This document shows positions 18,215-26,565 of a stretch of DNA of 64,000 bases, piece by piece. Position 1 is the first letter of the stretch. Every line of letters starts with the position of its first letter. The notes under the pieces are model-generated. The model was given only the letters and a program-made list of their open reading frames with translations. It was not told the origin of the DNA and did not search any database. Origin of the DNA: an uncultured Spirochaetaceae bacterium (GTDB lineage Bacteria > Spirochaetota > Spirochaetia > Sphaerochaetales > Sphaerochaetaceae); the NCBI GenBank assembly GCA_944392965.1, contig CALXYM010000001.1, forward strand, positions 1-64,000, written 5' to 3'. Both the position numbers and the translations under genes were made by a program.

Positions 18215-18563
18215 TGCCTCCCTCCCTCTTTCTGTTCTTTTCCTTCATTATCAGATCTATGTTCTCTATCCTTTTTTCAAGATCTCTTATTCCTTTCTCG
18301 AGTTCTTCTCTCTCTTCTCTTTCACTTTTAAACGCCGCTCCGTCGTCTCCACTTTTCTTCCTTCTTTTCATCTCCTTCTGGAATTCCTTATAGGACTGTC
18401 TGGAAGAGAAGGTCCTTGAATATGTCCCTGGGGCATATCCCCTGTCCATCTCTGCCTCCCGGAGAGCTGCTTCTATTTTCATCTTCTTCATCCTCTCATC
18501 ATGGATGTTGCTGATTACTATGATGATGGTTACAAAGAAGAATACAATCGCTATGACACCCAT
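18207..18563 (-). CDS. PspB-like membrane/coiled-coil protein
   Basis: 118 residues. A single N-terminal membrane helix (VIAIVFFFVTIIIVISNI) precedes a charged stretch and a C-terminal coiled coil (ELEKGIRDLEKRIENIDLIM). PspB has the same plan (a helix, then a leucine zipper) but is shorter (about 75 residues), so this is an analogue or a distant relative. It lies between pspA (2-base gap) and pspC (8-base overlap), the place of pspB in the enterobacterial operon. Function inferred from context. Confidence 0.6.
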   Translation of the reverse strand: MGVIAIVFFFVTIIIVISNIHDERMKKMKIEAALREAEMDRGYAPGTYSRTFSSRQSYKEFQKEMKRRKKSGDDGAAFKSEREEREELEKGIRDLEKRIENIDLIMKEKNRKREGGND

Positions 18564-18565
18564 TA

Positions 18566-19207
18566 TTATTTTTCCATCCTCTTTTTAAGCTCTGCAAGTT
18601 CTCTTTCTATCTCATCATCCTTTTCAAATTCCTTGAACTTATCCTCAGTCGATTTCTCCTTTCTGTTCAAATCATTCCAGCTTGTCATCCGATCAATCCG
18701 TTCTTCCATGGCGTCGAAATGCGCATTAACGTTTCCCCTCATCGCATCGTTCGCCTTTCTCTCCATCTCCGCTCTTTCTTTCTTCTCCTTGAGAATGGAG
18801 AGCTTTTCCTTCGTTTCCTTCAGCTTCGCTTCCAGTGTCTCCATCTCCGTTTTCGACTCTTCCACTGCCTTGATGTTATCCTTCAACTGTTCTTTCAAGC
18901 TGTCGATCTCACTTTGGACGCTCCTCTTCTCGACAAGAGCCTCCCTTGCAAGATCTTCCCTTCCTTTTTCAAGTGCGAGAACGGCTCTGTTCTCCCATCT
19001 GGTAAGGGTCTTCTTCACTTCTTCAAGTTTTTTTTCTTTTCGTATACCCTCCGCCATCATTGATGCGCAGTTGCTTTTCAGTTCTATCAGGGTATCCTCC
19101 ATCTCCTGTACCATCAGGCGCAGCATCTTCTCCGGATCCTCAGCCTTGTCCAGAAGGGTGTTTATATTTGCATTGACGATATCTTTGAATCTTGAAAATA
19201 TTCCCAT
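18566..19207 (-). CDS. pspA: Phage shock protein A (PspA/IM30 family)
   Basis: 213 residues. Typical start MGIFSRFKDIVNANINTLLD, then the conserved AEDPEKMLRLMVQEMEDTL, then an almost unbroken coiled coil to the C-terminus. PspA binds stressed inner membrane and inhibits PspF when not engaged. The GAGG ribosome site is 7-8 bases ahead. It is the first gene of the operon pspA-pspB-like-pspC-DUF4097-like, under the sigma-54 promoter at 19229-19244. A second paralogue lies at 20834-21511. Confidence 0.93.
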   Translation of the reverse strand: MGIFSRFKDIVNANINTLLDKAEDPEKMLRLMVQEMEDTLIELKSNCASMMAEGIRKEKKLEEVKKTLTRWENRAVLALEKGREDLAREALVEKRSVQSEIDSLKEQLKDNIKAVEESKTEMETLEAKLKETKEKLSILKEKKERAEMERKANDAMRGNVNAHFDAMEERIDRMTSWNDLNRKEKSTEDKFKEFEKDDEIERELAELKKRMEK

Positions 19208-19228
19208 GTCTTACCTCAATCATGATTA

Positions 19229-19244
19229 AGCAAAGAATGTGCCA
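19229..19244 (-). promoter_or_regulatory. Sigma-54 promoter of the pspA operon
   Basis: On the minus strand: TGGCAC-ATTCT-TTGCT, matching the -24/-12 consensus TGGCAC-N5-TTGCW exactly. It lies about 22 bases upstream of the pspA ATG, giving a short leader. The activator gene pspF starts divergently 160 bases away. Confidence 0.92.
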
Positions 19245-19404
19245 ACTTTAATACAGTTTATAATTTCTTCCAAGGACTGAAAATATATTTCACCAATGAA
19301 TTCATGTATTCTCTCGCCTTTGGTAAATAAAACCAGAAATGGTCGAAATTACCTATCCCCTCTCTGGTTTTTGCTTCCACAATACGGTATTATTTTCTTG
19401 TCAT

Positions 19405-20415
19405 ATGGGCAATACTTTAGAAACGGGTAACAGTGGAATAGGGGAGTCGGTTGAGTATCTTGATTTCCTTAGCAGGCTCAGCAGGGTCGCGAAGATAGAT
19501 AGACATGTCCTCATAATCGGAGAGAGGGGGACGGGTAAGGAGATAAGTGCACGTAGAATCCATTATCTCTCTGAGAGGTGGAAAGGGCCTCTCGTGGCGG
19601 TAAACTGTGCATCTCTTCCCTCTTTCCTGATAGAAACGGAACTTTTCGGGTATGAGAAAGGAGCTTTCACAGGAGCGAATCAGACCAGGAAAGGACGTTT
19701 CGAGGAGGCCGAAGGTGGAACTCTCTTTCTCGATGAGATCGGATTTATTCCGATGGAGGTACAGGAGAAGATTCTTCGTGTGGTTGAATATGGCACGTAT
19801 GAGCGCGTGGGGTCCTCTGTCACTCATGAGGTGGATGTCCGCATCGTGGGAGCCACGAATGTCGATCTGCCGGAGCTTTGCCGTAAAGGGGTGTTCAAGG
19901 AGGATCTGCTCGATAGGCTTTCTTTTGAAGTCCTGTTCCTTCCTCCTCTGAGGAAAAGGGAAGGTGATGTCATGCTTCTTGCATCCTTTTTCGCCTCGAA
20001 GATGGCATTTGAATGCGGATGGACGGAAACACCTACATTCACTGATGATGTGGTAAGGGAACTTGAAAGTTATTCATGGCCGGGAAATGTTAGGGAGTTG
20101 AAAAACGTCATAGAACGTGCTGTATACCGCTCGGATTCATCTGTAATAAGCAAGGTTGATTTCAATCCATTTAAGAATCCATATAAGGATGATATCGTTG
20201 AAAAAGAGAGAGGGGACGATAGAAAGTCCGGGCTGAGGGAGTTTGAATATGACTTGAAGGATTTTGCAAAAGCTCATGAGGATCTGGACATCTCTTACCT
20301 TTCTCGCGCCTTGGACTCCTCCGGTGGTAATCAACGTCTTGCAGCTCAGAGCCTTGATCTTACCTACGATCAGTTCAGAGGTCTTTACCGGAAATATAAG
20401 GATCGGCTGAAATAG
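19405..20415 (+). CDS. pspF: PspF-type sigma-54 activator
   Basis: 336 residues from the ATG at 19405. It has a AAA+ domain and no N-terminal receiver, as in PspF: Walker A IIGERGTGKEISARRIHY, the sigma-54 loop GAFTGA (in GYEKGAFTGANQTRKGRFEE), Walker B GGTLFLDEIGF, arginine-finger region FKEDLLDRLSFEVL, and WPGNVRELKNVIERAV. A Fis-like helix-turn-helix ends the protein (GGNQRLAAQSLDLTYDQFRG). It drives the two pspA promoters and should be held back by PspA. No clear ribosome site precedes 19405; an alternative start at 19339 adds 22 unrelated residues. Confidence 0.92.
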   Translation: MGNTLETGNSGIGESVEYLDFLSRLSRVAKIDRHVLIIGERGTGKEISARRIHYLSERWKGPLVAVNCASLPSFLIETELFGYEKGAFTGANQTRKGRFEEAEGGTLFLDEIGFIPMEVQEKILRVVEYGTYERVGSSVTHEVDVRIVGATNVDLPELCRKGVFKEDLLDRLSFEVLFLPPLRKREGDVMLLASFFASKMAFECGWTETPTFTDDVVRELESYSWPGNVRELKNVIERAVYRSDSSVISKVDFNPFKNPYKDDIVEKERGDDRKSGLREFEYDLKDFAKAHEDLDISYLSRALDSSGGNQRLAAQSLDLTYDQFRGLYRKYKDRLK

Positions 20416-20566
20416 ATATTGGATCTTGCTGGTTTATTTCACATAATCATATACAACATATGTAATAATTTTCTTATATTCGTTGCCTCTCCACTTCTGT
20501 TTGTGTCTTGAGGATTCTGATGTTAATGTTTAATTGTTATACATAACCCCCTTTCATTTTATTTGT

Positions 20567-20606
20567 ACCCCTCGGATTTTGGTTTCTGTAGATTTTGCCG
20601 AGGGGT
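20567..20606. terminator. Hairpin downstream of pspF
   Basis: A 9-bp perfect stem ACCCCTCGG/CCGAGGGGT with a 22-base loop, about 150 bases after the pspF stop. There is no T-run. It may be a weak terminator or an RNA stability element. The rest of 20416-20566 is AT-rich with no coding frame. Confidence 0.35.
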
Positions 20607-20632
20607 GCATTATTTGAACAGGGTATGGAAAA

Positions 20633-20665
20633 GTCCGTCCTTGCTTGTCACAGCATCGGACGGTC
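20633..20665 (-). terminator. Terminator after the second pspA-pspC pair
   Basis: A stem CCGTCC/GGACGG (20635-20640 and 20658-20663) extended by flanking pairs. On the minus strand it is followed by ACTTTTCC; on the plus strand by TCTTTTCTT, so it can act both ways. Confidence 0.75.
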
Positions 20666-20673
20666 TTTTCTTA

Positions 20674-20853
20674 TTAGTTTGTTTCAAGGATAAGTGCAAG
20701 TAATATGTAGATTACCGCAGTCGGGAAAAATCCTGTCATGATGAACGCCATCAGGGTAAGTATTCTCACGAAGGTAACCCCCACGCCGAGGCTCTGTGCA
20801 ATACCCTTGCATACTCCAAAGATCAAGCCATCTTTACTCCGTCTTAGTGTCAT
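20674..20853 (-). CDS. Small PspC-domain protein
   Basis: A 59-codon gene read directly from the minus strand (ATG at 20853, TAA at 20674-20676). It is almost only a PspC domain: MTLRRSKDGLIFGVCKGIAQ, then SLGVGVTFVRILTLMAFIMT and GFFPTAVIYILLALILETN. The RxxxDGxIFGVCxGIAxxLGV pattern is the family hallmark. It overlaps the end of the second pspA gene by 20 bases in another frame, so it is translated from the same mRNA. It lacks the coiled coil of the PspC at 17813. Confidence 0.88.
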   Translation of the reverse strand: MTLRRSKDGLIFGVCKGIAQSLGVGVTFVRILTLMAFIMTGFFPTAVIYILLALILETN

Positions 20854-21511
20854 TATCTTTCTTTTCCTTCTTCAATGCCTCAAGTTCCTTTTCTATCTCA
20901 TTTTCTTTCTCAAGATCTTCAAATGACGGCCTCTCTTCTCTTTTCATGTCGGCATGTGAGATGTTGGCTATGCTTTCCCATTTCTCGATTTTAAGTTTCA
21001 GTTCTTCAATCCTTCTCGCATAACTTGAGTTTTCCTTCTCTTTTGCCGCCTTGTTCACTTCCATCCTGTCCTTTGCAAGGCGTGCACGGGCCTTCAGTGT
21101 GGCTGATGTCATCTTCATCTCACTCAGTTTTTCTTCCGCATCCCTGATGTTCTCCTCCGTTACCAGCAACAGATGGGAGAGCGTTTCTTTCGTTTCCTCT
21201 GCAAGACTCAGCTTTTCCTTTAATCCCCTTTTTTCCAAGAGGGCCTCTCTCGCCATGTCATCTTCACCTTTTTCCGCCGCAAGCCGTGCTCTCTCCGTCC
21301 ATCTTTCAATTCCGCTCTTAAGTTCTCTGATTAAATCATCATTATTCGCTGTTTCCGCCTTTTTCTCCCTGAGGTTCGCCCTCATCTTCACAATCGCATC
21401 CTCAAGTTCTCTTATCGAGAGATCTATCATCTTCTCAGGATCCTCCATTCTGTCCAGAGCGGAGTTCACATTCGCCTCTATTATGTCTGATAGTCTTTTA
21501 AAAACATTCAT
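20834..21511 (-). CDS. Second PspA/IM30 family protein
   Basis: 225 residues. MNVFKRLSDIIEANVNSALD and RMEDPEKMIDLSIRELEDAI match PspA region by region, followed by a long coiled coil and an acidic end (ENEIEKELEALKKEKKDND). It is diverged from the paralogue at 18566. It has its own sigma-54 promoter at 21555-21570 and is followed by a 59-residue PspC. It sits on the far side of pspF, so one activator is flanked by two pspA-pspC units. Confidence 0.9.
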   Translation of the reverse strand: MNVFKRLSDIIEANVNSALDRMEDPEKMIDLSIRELEDAIVKMRANLREKKAETANNDDLIRELKSGIERWTERARLAAEKGEDDMAREALLEKRGLKEKLSLAEETKETLSHLLLVTEENIRDAEEKLSEMKMTSATLKARARLAKDRMEVNKAAKEKENSSYARRIEELKLKIEKWESIANISHADMKREERPSFEDLEKENEIEKELEALKKEKKDNDTKTE

Positions 21512-21554
21512 TCTTTTTTCTCCTTAGTAGTTTGTGGTTCCACACTAGATAATT

Positions 21555-21570
21555 AGCAAAAGGCATGCCA
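21555..21570 (-). promoter_or_regulatory. Sigma-54 promoter of the second pspA
   Basis: On the minus strand: TGGCAT-GCCTT-TTGCT, one base off the -24 consensus and a perfect -12. It lies 44 bases upstream of the ATG at 21511. The spacing of five matches. Confidence 0.88.
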
Positions 21571-21684
21571 AGTTTGAAAATGCCATGTTTTTCACATGTT
21601 TTTAGTTATTTTTACCTCGATTATGGTAATTTTCGCCAATTGTCTTATCTTTCATTTGTCCTCTTTTCTGTATAGACTATAACC

Positions 21685-22392
21685 ATGAGCAGGCTTTACA
21701 TCGTTGCAACTCCGATAGGGAACATGGAAGATATGACACTGAGGGCTCTCAGGATCTTGAGAGAAGTGGATGTAATCGCATGTGAGGACACGAGGCATAC
21801 GAGCATGCTTTTGAATCATTATGAGATTAAGAAGCGCCTCATTGCGACACATTCGTATAATGAGAGGGAGAGTAGCAGAGGTATTCTTTCTCTTCTGGAT
21901 GAGGGGAAGGATATCGCATACTGCTCTGATGCCGGTACTCCCGGGATAAGTGATCCTGGGGAGCTCCTCGTGGATTATATAAGGGAGAATTCTGATCATG
22001 AGATCATTCCCGTTCCCGGGCCGTCGGCAGCGATCACCCTTATAAGTGTGGCTGGAAGGGTGGGGCGTAGCTTTACCTTTGAGGGGTTTCTCTCACCGAA
22101 GAGTGGTAGGAGAAAAAAAAGGCTTACAGAGCTTATAGCCCGGAATGAACCGTTCCTCATATATGAGTCTCCATTCAGGGTGATTAAGACGCTTAAGGAG
22201 GCTTTCGAGATAGAAAGGGATCTTTATGCTGTCATGGGCAGGGAACTGACGAAGCAGTTTGAAGAGATAAAGAAGATGCCTCTTGCAGAGCTCATCAGGT
22301 ATTTAGAGGGCAAGAGTACGGTAAAAGGGGAGTTTGCAATTCTCCTTTATAAGGATTTCCATGATAAGACTGAAGAAGATCAAGAGTCTTAA
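21685..22392 (+). CDS. rsmI: 16S rRNA (cytidine-1402 2'-O) methyltransferase
   Basis: 235 residues. Signature start LYIVATPIGNMEDMTLRAL, then VIACEDTRHTSMLL, SDAGTPGISDPGELLV and VPGPSAAITLISVAG (the SAM-binding regions of the tetrapyrrole-methylase fold). It methylates the ribose of C1402 in the decoding centre. The family is usually 270-290 residues; the C-terminal extension is short here. The next methyltransferase starts inside its end. Confidence 0.95.
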   Translation: MSRLYIVATPIGNMEDMTLRALRILREVDVIACEDTRHTSMLLNHYEIKKRLIATHSYNERESSRGILSLLDEGKDIAYCSDAGTPGISDPGELLVDYIRENSDHEIIPVPGPSAAITLISVAGRVGRSFTFEGFLSPKSGRRKKRLTELIARNEPFLIYESPFRVIKTLKEAFEIERDLYAVMGRELTKQFEEIKKMPLAELIRYLEGKSTVKGEFAILLYKDFHDKTEEDQES

Positions 22393-23110
22393 AGAGAGGG
22401 TACAGCTTAGAAAGTGCGGAGAGGTTTTCCATCTGATTTCAAAAGGTGCGGAATGCGATGAGATGGATGGTATTTTTTCCTACCTCTTAACACTTTTGAA
22501 TGATGAAGAGGGGAAAAAGGCTGAGTATTTTTACTCACGAGGCCGGTATGATGATATTTATTATCTGACGATAAATGCTCTGGGAGAGAGCCCTGCGGAC
22601 TGGGATCTTGTTGATGAGAGTGGGGATATAGACTTCTCAAAAAGGATGGTTTTTCCCCATCAGCTTTATCTGGATTCCCTGAGAAGTCCGTTCAATGTCG
22701 GCTCTATTTTCCGTTCTGCAGAGGCCTTTGGTGTAGAGAGGATAATCCTCCGTCCCGGCTCTGCCGACCCAAGGCATAGCCGATCACTGAAAAGCAGTAA
22801 GGGGTGTGTAGATGCCATTCCATATTGCTTTGAGGAACTTGAGGAAATAGATCTAGATCTTCCCGTCTTTGCCCTCGAGGTCGGAGGCGTGGATATAAGG
22901 GATTTCGATTTCCCTGAGAAGGGTATATGCATAATCGGAAATGAGGAGTCAGGGATAAGCCCCGGTGCCCTTAAAATAGCGGATGACAGTCTTGGCAGGG
23001 TGTCTATAAGACAGTATGGGGCGAAGGGGAGCATAAACGTCGCCTCCGCCACTGCAATAATGCTCTCCTACTGGGCTAATTCTTCTGAGATGAGGCATAG
23101 AGGCGTTTAA
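22361..23110 (+). CDS. TrmH/SpoU-family RNA 2'-O-methyltransferase
   Basis: 249 residues from the ATG at 22361, overlapping rsmI by 32 bases. The SPOUT domain begins near residue 100: LDSLRSPFNVGSIFRSAEAF (motif 1), then ICIIGNEESGISPGALKIAD (motif 2) and SIRQYGAKGSINVASATAIM (motif 3), which form the SAM knot. The target could be a tRNA or 23S rRNA and is not determined. The preceding 100 residues are unlike the standard substrate-binding domain. Confidence 0.85.
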   Translation: MIRLKKIKSLKERVQLRKCGEVFHLISKGAECDEMDGIFSYLLTLLNDEEGKKAEYFYSRGRYDDIYYLTINALGESPADWDLVDESGDIDFSKRMVFPHQLYLDSLRSPFNVGSIFRSAEAFGVERIILRPGSADPRHSRSLKSSKGCVDAIPYCFEELEEIDLDLPVFALEVGGVDIRDFDFPEKGICIIGNEESGISPGALKIADDSLGRVSIRQYGAKGSINVASATAIMLSYWANSSEMRHRGV

Positions 23111-24965
23111 GACCATCCTCAACGGCTCTGTTCACTGAGCCCTGCGGAAAGAGACCTTTAGCACCTCTTTCTCCTGCTTTCCTATCAGAAAGGAGTTCCA
23201 TGCCCTCATCTATGGAGGAAATCGCATAGATATGGAAGAGCCCCTCTTTTATTTTCTCCTCAATCTCATATGGAAGAATGAGACTTTGTATGTTCTGTAC
23301 AGGGATTATGACACCCTGTCTTCCTGTCAGCCCTGATGTCTTGCAGGCATTATAGAAGCCTTCAATCTTCTCGTTTATTGCCCCTACAGGTTGAAGTTTT
23401 CCCATCTGATTCACTGACCCTGTTACTGCGATGTCCTGTCTTAAGGGTATTTCTCCTATCGCAGAGAGGAGGGCAAAGAGCTCAGCCGAGCTTGCTGAAT
23501 CCCCGTCAACTTCCCCGTAACTCTGTTCAAAGCAGATTCCTGCATAGAGACTTAATGGAAAAGATCGGGCATACCGGTGCCTTAGATACCCTTCGAGTAT
23601 TAAAAGTCCTTTATCGTGTATGCCTCCTGAGAGTCCCGCCTCATGCTCGATGTTTATTATTCCCTCGTTTCCTGGGGCGGCGGTGGCACTTATTACCGTA
23701 GGTGTCCCGAAGGAGGCAAGCCCCCTGTCGATTACTGCAAGACCGTTGAGTGTTCCGACAAGCATTCCCTCCAAGGATATTAGGATCTCTCCGTCCTTTA
23801 TCTCACGGTTTATCCTGTCCTCGGTGAGGCTTGCAAGTTCTCCTCTCTTCTCAATTGCCTCTTTTACCGCTTCTCCGTCTATCTCGCTTTTTCCCATTCT
23901 CCTTGCACTGATGTCGGCTTCTTTCTCAAGATCGCCGAGAATGGAAAGCTGCGTCGTCAGCATTCTCCTGTTCTCACTGTACCAGGAGGAGTAACGGAGT
24001 ATCTCCTGATATGCGGAGTTCGTAAGAGGCAGAAGGTCCTTTCCATTCCTTTTCAAATATGCGACGGTCCCTTTTATGTTCTTCTCGTTCCTTTCCATCT
24101 GGTAATCGAACTCGGGACATATCTTGAAGAGACGAAGAAACTGCTCATCCTTCTCTGCGAGCATATCGTATGTCTCATCGCTTCCAATCAGGATCACCTT
24201 CGTTCTCCGGGCTATTGGGTAGGGCCTGATGGATCCTATGAGCTCTCCTTGGACAGCCGATGATGTCATTGCATCCTCGCTCATGTTCATGTAGCGCTTT
24301 AGTGTTGTCCATAATCCTTTTTCTGCAAGAAGCTCCTCTGCATTGAGAACCAGGAACCCTCCTGCCGCCATCTGATAACTTCCGATATTGTATGCCAGAT
24401 GTGCATCCTTCTCATCCTTTTCTGCAAAACCGAAGAGGGCATCATGGGAAGGATGTGATTCTATCACGAGGGGTCTGCGCTTGGCATCCTTTCTGTTCAA
24501 GACTATGTTTATCCGGTAAGCGCTCTCCTTCTTCTCTTTTGAAGGCAGATTGTCGATGAAATGTTTCACTTTAGGGTATGGAAAGGCTTCTTTCAGCTCC
24601 TCTTTTGTAATCTCTCCATTTCCCAGTCTTATGAGTTCCCTCTGGAAGGCATCAACCTCGCCCATTGGAAAGGTAAGACATATCGGGCATTTCGGATTTG
24701 TCACGTTGAATACGTATGCGGCGTCAAAAAGGGACTTCGTGTCTCCTTCTATCTTCGCAATCTCCCGTCTTACGGCACTCATCCTTGCTGTCGCCTCGTC
24801 ACCGGAGACGTATATGTTGTATCCCTTGCGGTCTATTGTGAAGCCCAGGCGCAATGCTTCAAGCGCCCTCTCCTGTCCGACTATCTCATCAGGTTCATCT
24901 ATGCTCTTATAATCGAGGTCCTCAAATTCAAGCTGCAGATCCTCTCTTCGTATCTCTTTAACCAT
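23076..24965 (-). CDS. Lon-like protease (LonB/AAA_32 type)
   Basis: 629 residues from the ATG at 24965. The C-terminal domain is a Lon (S16) protease: catalytic Ser in VDGDSASSAELFAL and Lys in VGAINEKIEGFYNACK, with AVTGSVNQMGKLQPVG between. The N-terminal AAA region has a degenerate Walker A (GYNIYVSGDEATARMSAV), where GxxGTGKT is expected after the strand. So ATP hydrolysis at that site looks lost or altered. These stand-alone Lon-like proteins differ from classical Lon. The gene converges with the TrmH-type gene and overlaps it by 35 bases. Confidence 0.8.
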   Translation of the reverse strand: MVKEIRREDLQLEFEDLDYKSIDEPDEIVGQERALEALRLGFTIDRKGYNIYVSGDEATARMSAVRREIAKIEGDTKSLFDAAYVFNVTNPKCPICLTFPMGEVDAFQRELIRLGNGEITKEELKEAFPYPKVKHFIDNLPSKEKKESAYRINIVLNRKDAKRRPLVIESHPSHDALFGFAEKDEKDAHLAYNIGSYQMAAGGFLVLNAEELLAEKGLWTTLKRYMNMSEDAMTSSAVQGELIGSIRPYPIARRTKVILIGSDETYDMLAEKDEQFLRLFKICPEFDYQMERNEKNIKGTVAYLKRNGKDLLPLTNSAYQEILRYSSWYSENRRMLTTQLSILGDLEKEADISARRMGKSEIDGEAVKEAIEKRGELASLTEDRINREIKDGEILISLEGMLVGTLNGLAVIDRGLASFGTPTVISATAAPGNEGIINIEHEAGLSGGIHDKGLLILEGYLRHRYARSFPLSLYAGICFEQSYGEVDGDSASSAELFALLSAIGEIPLRQDIAVTGSVNQMGKLQPVGAINEKIEGFYNACKTSGLTGRQGVIIPVQNIQSLILPYEIEEKIKEGLFHIYAISSIDEGMELLSDRKAGERGAKGLFPQGSVNRAVEDGLKRLYASSQKN

Positions 24966-25020
24966 GACAAATAATGTAAGTTGTGGATTATTATCTGTCA
25001 ACGCTATATAATCTGAAGCT

Positions 25021-25776
25021 ATGACTAGAGATGAACTGGTAAAGCATTATTCTGATTTATTAGACATGTCGTCTTTTGATGATATCTCCCTTAACGGACT
25101 GCAGATTGCAATGAGTAACAAGGAGGTCAAGAAGGTCGCTTTCGCAGTTGATGCCTCAATGGACTCAATTACGATAGCTTCTGATGAGAAGGCTGATCTT
25201 CTTTTCGTACATCATGGCCTTTTCTGGGGTGCCCCCATCGCCATTAACGGGATGCATTACCACAGGGTGAAGAAAGCACTTGATGCAGACATGGGGCTCT
25301 TTGCCTGTCATATTCCTCTTGATGCACATCCTTTATATGGGAATAACGCCCAGATGGCGCTCCGGCTTGGAATGACAGCTTTCGATCCATTCGGGACCTT
25401 CCGTGGACGGACTGTCGGTTATAAGGGTAGGCTTCCATTTCCCATGACGGCAGCGGAGATATCCAGGATTCTGGGCTTCGATGAGGAGCATGGACTAAGA
25501 ACGGTCTGTTTTGGAAAGGACATGATTGAGAGTGTGGGCATAATAAGCGGTGGTGCCTCCGGGGATGTGAGGGATGCCATCGCCGAGGATCTTGACTGCT
25601 ATATAACGGGAGAGATTGAACATTCTGATTTCCATCTTGTGAAAGAGAGTAATATGAACGTGATCGCTGGAGGACACTATCGTAGTGAGGTCTTCGGGGT
25701 AAAGGCGATGATGAGATATACGGAGAAGGAACTTGGCATTGAGAGTTTCTTCATTGATGCCGAGACTCTTTTATGA
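25021..25776 (+). CDS. Nif3-like dinuclear metal centre protein
   Basis: 251 residues. Metal ligands typical of the Nif3/YbgI family are present: His pair in LLFVHHGLFWG, Asp in HIPLDAHPLYGNN, and the C-terminal HSDFHLVKESNMNVIAGGHY. The family forms hexameric rings with two metals; its role is unsettled (often annotated GTP cyclohydrolase I type 2 homologue). It overlaps lspA as ATGA. Confidence 0.9.
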   Translation: MTRDELVKHYSDLLDMSSFDDISLNGLQIAMSNKEVKKVAFAVDASMDSITIASDEKADLLFVHHGLFWGAPIAINGMHYHRVKKALDADMGLFACHIPLDAHPLYGNNAQMALRLGMTAFDPFGTFRGRTVGYKGRLPFPMTAAEISRILGFDEEHGLRTVCFGKDMIESVGIISGGASGDVRDAIAEDLDCYITGEIEHSDFHLVKESNMNVIAGGHYRSEVFGVKAMMRYTEKELGIESFFIDAETLL

Positions 25777-26282
25777 GTAGAAGATTTAAACCTTTCATAT
25801 TGTCCCTGATAATAGTCATAATCGATCAGGTTACCAAGGCTCTTATCGTGGCGTATATACCGGAGAATACTGTCGGCTTTTCATTCTTCAACGATTTCCT
25901 GCGCATAGTACATGTGCGTAATACCGCGGTAGCCTTCTCTCTGGGAGAGGATTTCGCGATGCCGTTGAAAATCATACTGTTCATCATAGTTCCGATTATT
26001 CTCATTGCCGCGGTATCATATTACATTATTAAGGATGAGAAGGAGTTCTCCATCTTCGAGAAATACATGCTTGCAGGCTTTGTCGGGGGTGGATGTGGTA
26101 ATCTCATAGACAGGATATTCCGTGGCATGAGTGTCGTGGATTTCATAAGTACGAACAACTATGGGCTTTTGGGCATGGAGAGGTTTCCTACCTATAACAT
26201 AGCCGATGCCTCCGTGGTCATCTGTATGATCCTGCTTCTGATTTCCATGCTCTTTTTCAAGAAGGGAAAAAACAATGAGTAA
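25773..26282 (+). CDS. lspA: Lipoprotein signal peptidase
   Basis: 169 residues with four hydrophobic segments. Removes signal peptides from diacylated prolipoproteins in the inner membrane. The aspartyl dyad is visible in GGCGNLIDRIFRGMSVVDFI and FPTYNIADASVVICM; the early VRNTAVAFSL matches the conserved NxGxAF region. It starts inside the previous stop. Confidence 0.95.
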   Translation: MSRRFKPFILSLIIVIIDQVTKALIVAYIPENTVGFSFFNDFLRIVHVRNTAVAFSLGEDFAMPLKIILFIIVPIILIAAVSYYIIKDEKEFSIFEKYMLAGFVGGGCGNLIDRIFRGMSVVDFISTNNYGLLGMERFPTYNIADASVVICMILLLISMLFFKKGKNNE

Positions 26283-26565
26283 GAAAACTAATTCACTTAT
26301 CTTCATGGCGGTCGCAACACTTGTGAACCTCGTTTTGCTGTTTGTAACTCTTGTTGCAGGGATAGTGATCCTCTCCCTGCTTCCAATAAGCGATAGTCCG
26401 AATGCCTATGCAATTGGGATATTCGTCGTATTCCTGCTTGGAATAGTGATTTCATTCACCATTTATTCAAAGCTTGTTAAATGGGCAACAGTAAAATTCA
26501 ACTTGGAAGATAAACTTGATCCACTTCTCACTCCAAAAAGGAACAGACGGGATAAGAGGGACTGA
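26275..26565 (+). CDS. Small two-helix membrane protein, unknown function
   Basis: 96 residues. Two transmembrane segments (residues about 8-37 and 45-68), then a charged tail ending in PKRNRRDKRD. I do not recognise the family. It overlaps lspA by 8 bases and its stop overlaps the next start as TGATG, so it is part of a tightly coupled run from 25021 to 28035. Confidence 0.75.
   Translation: MSKKTNSLIFMAVATLVNLVLLFVTLVAGIVILSLLPISDSPNAYAIGIFVVFLLGIVISFTIYSKLVKWATVKFNLEDKLDPLLTPKRNRRDKRD

Noticed and set aside
18501-19229. 242-codon plus-strand ORF opposite pspA
   Set aside because: Ser/Phe-rich shadow of the coiled-coil codons of pspA; no ribosome site or homology.
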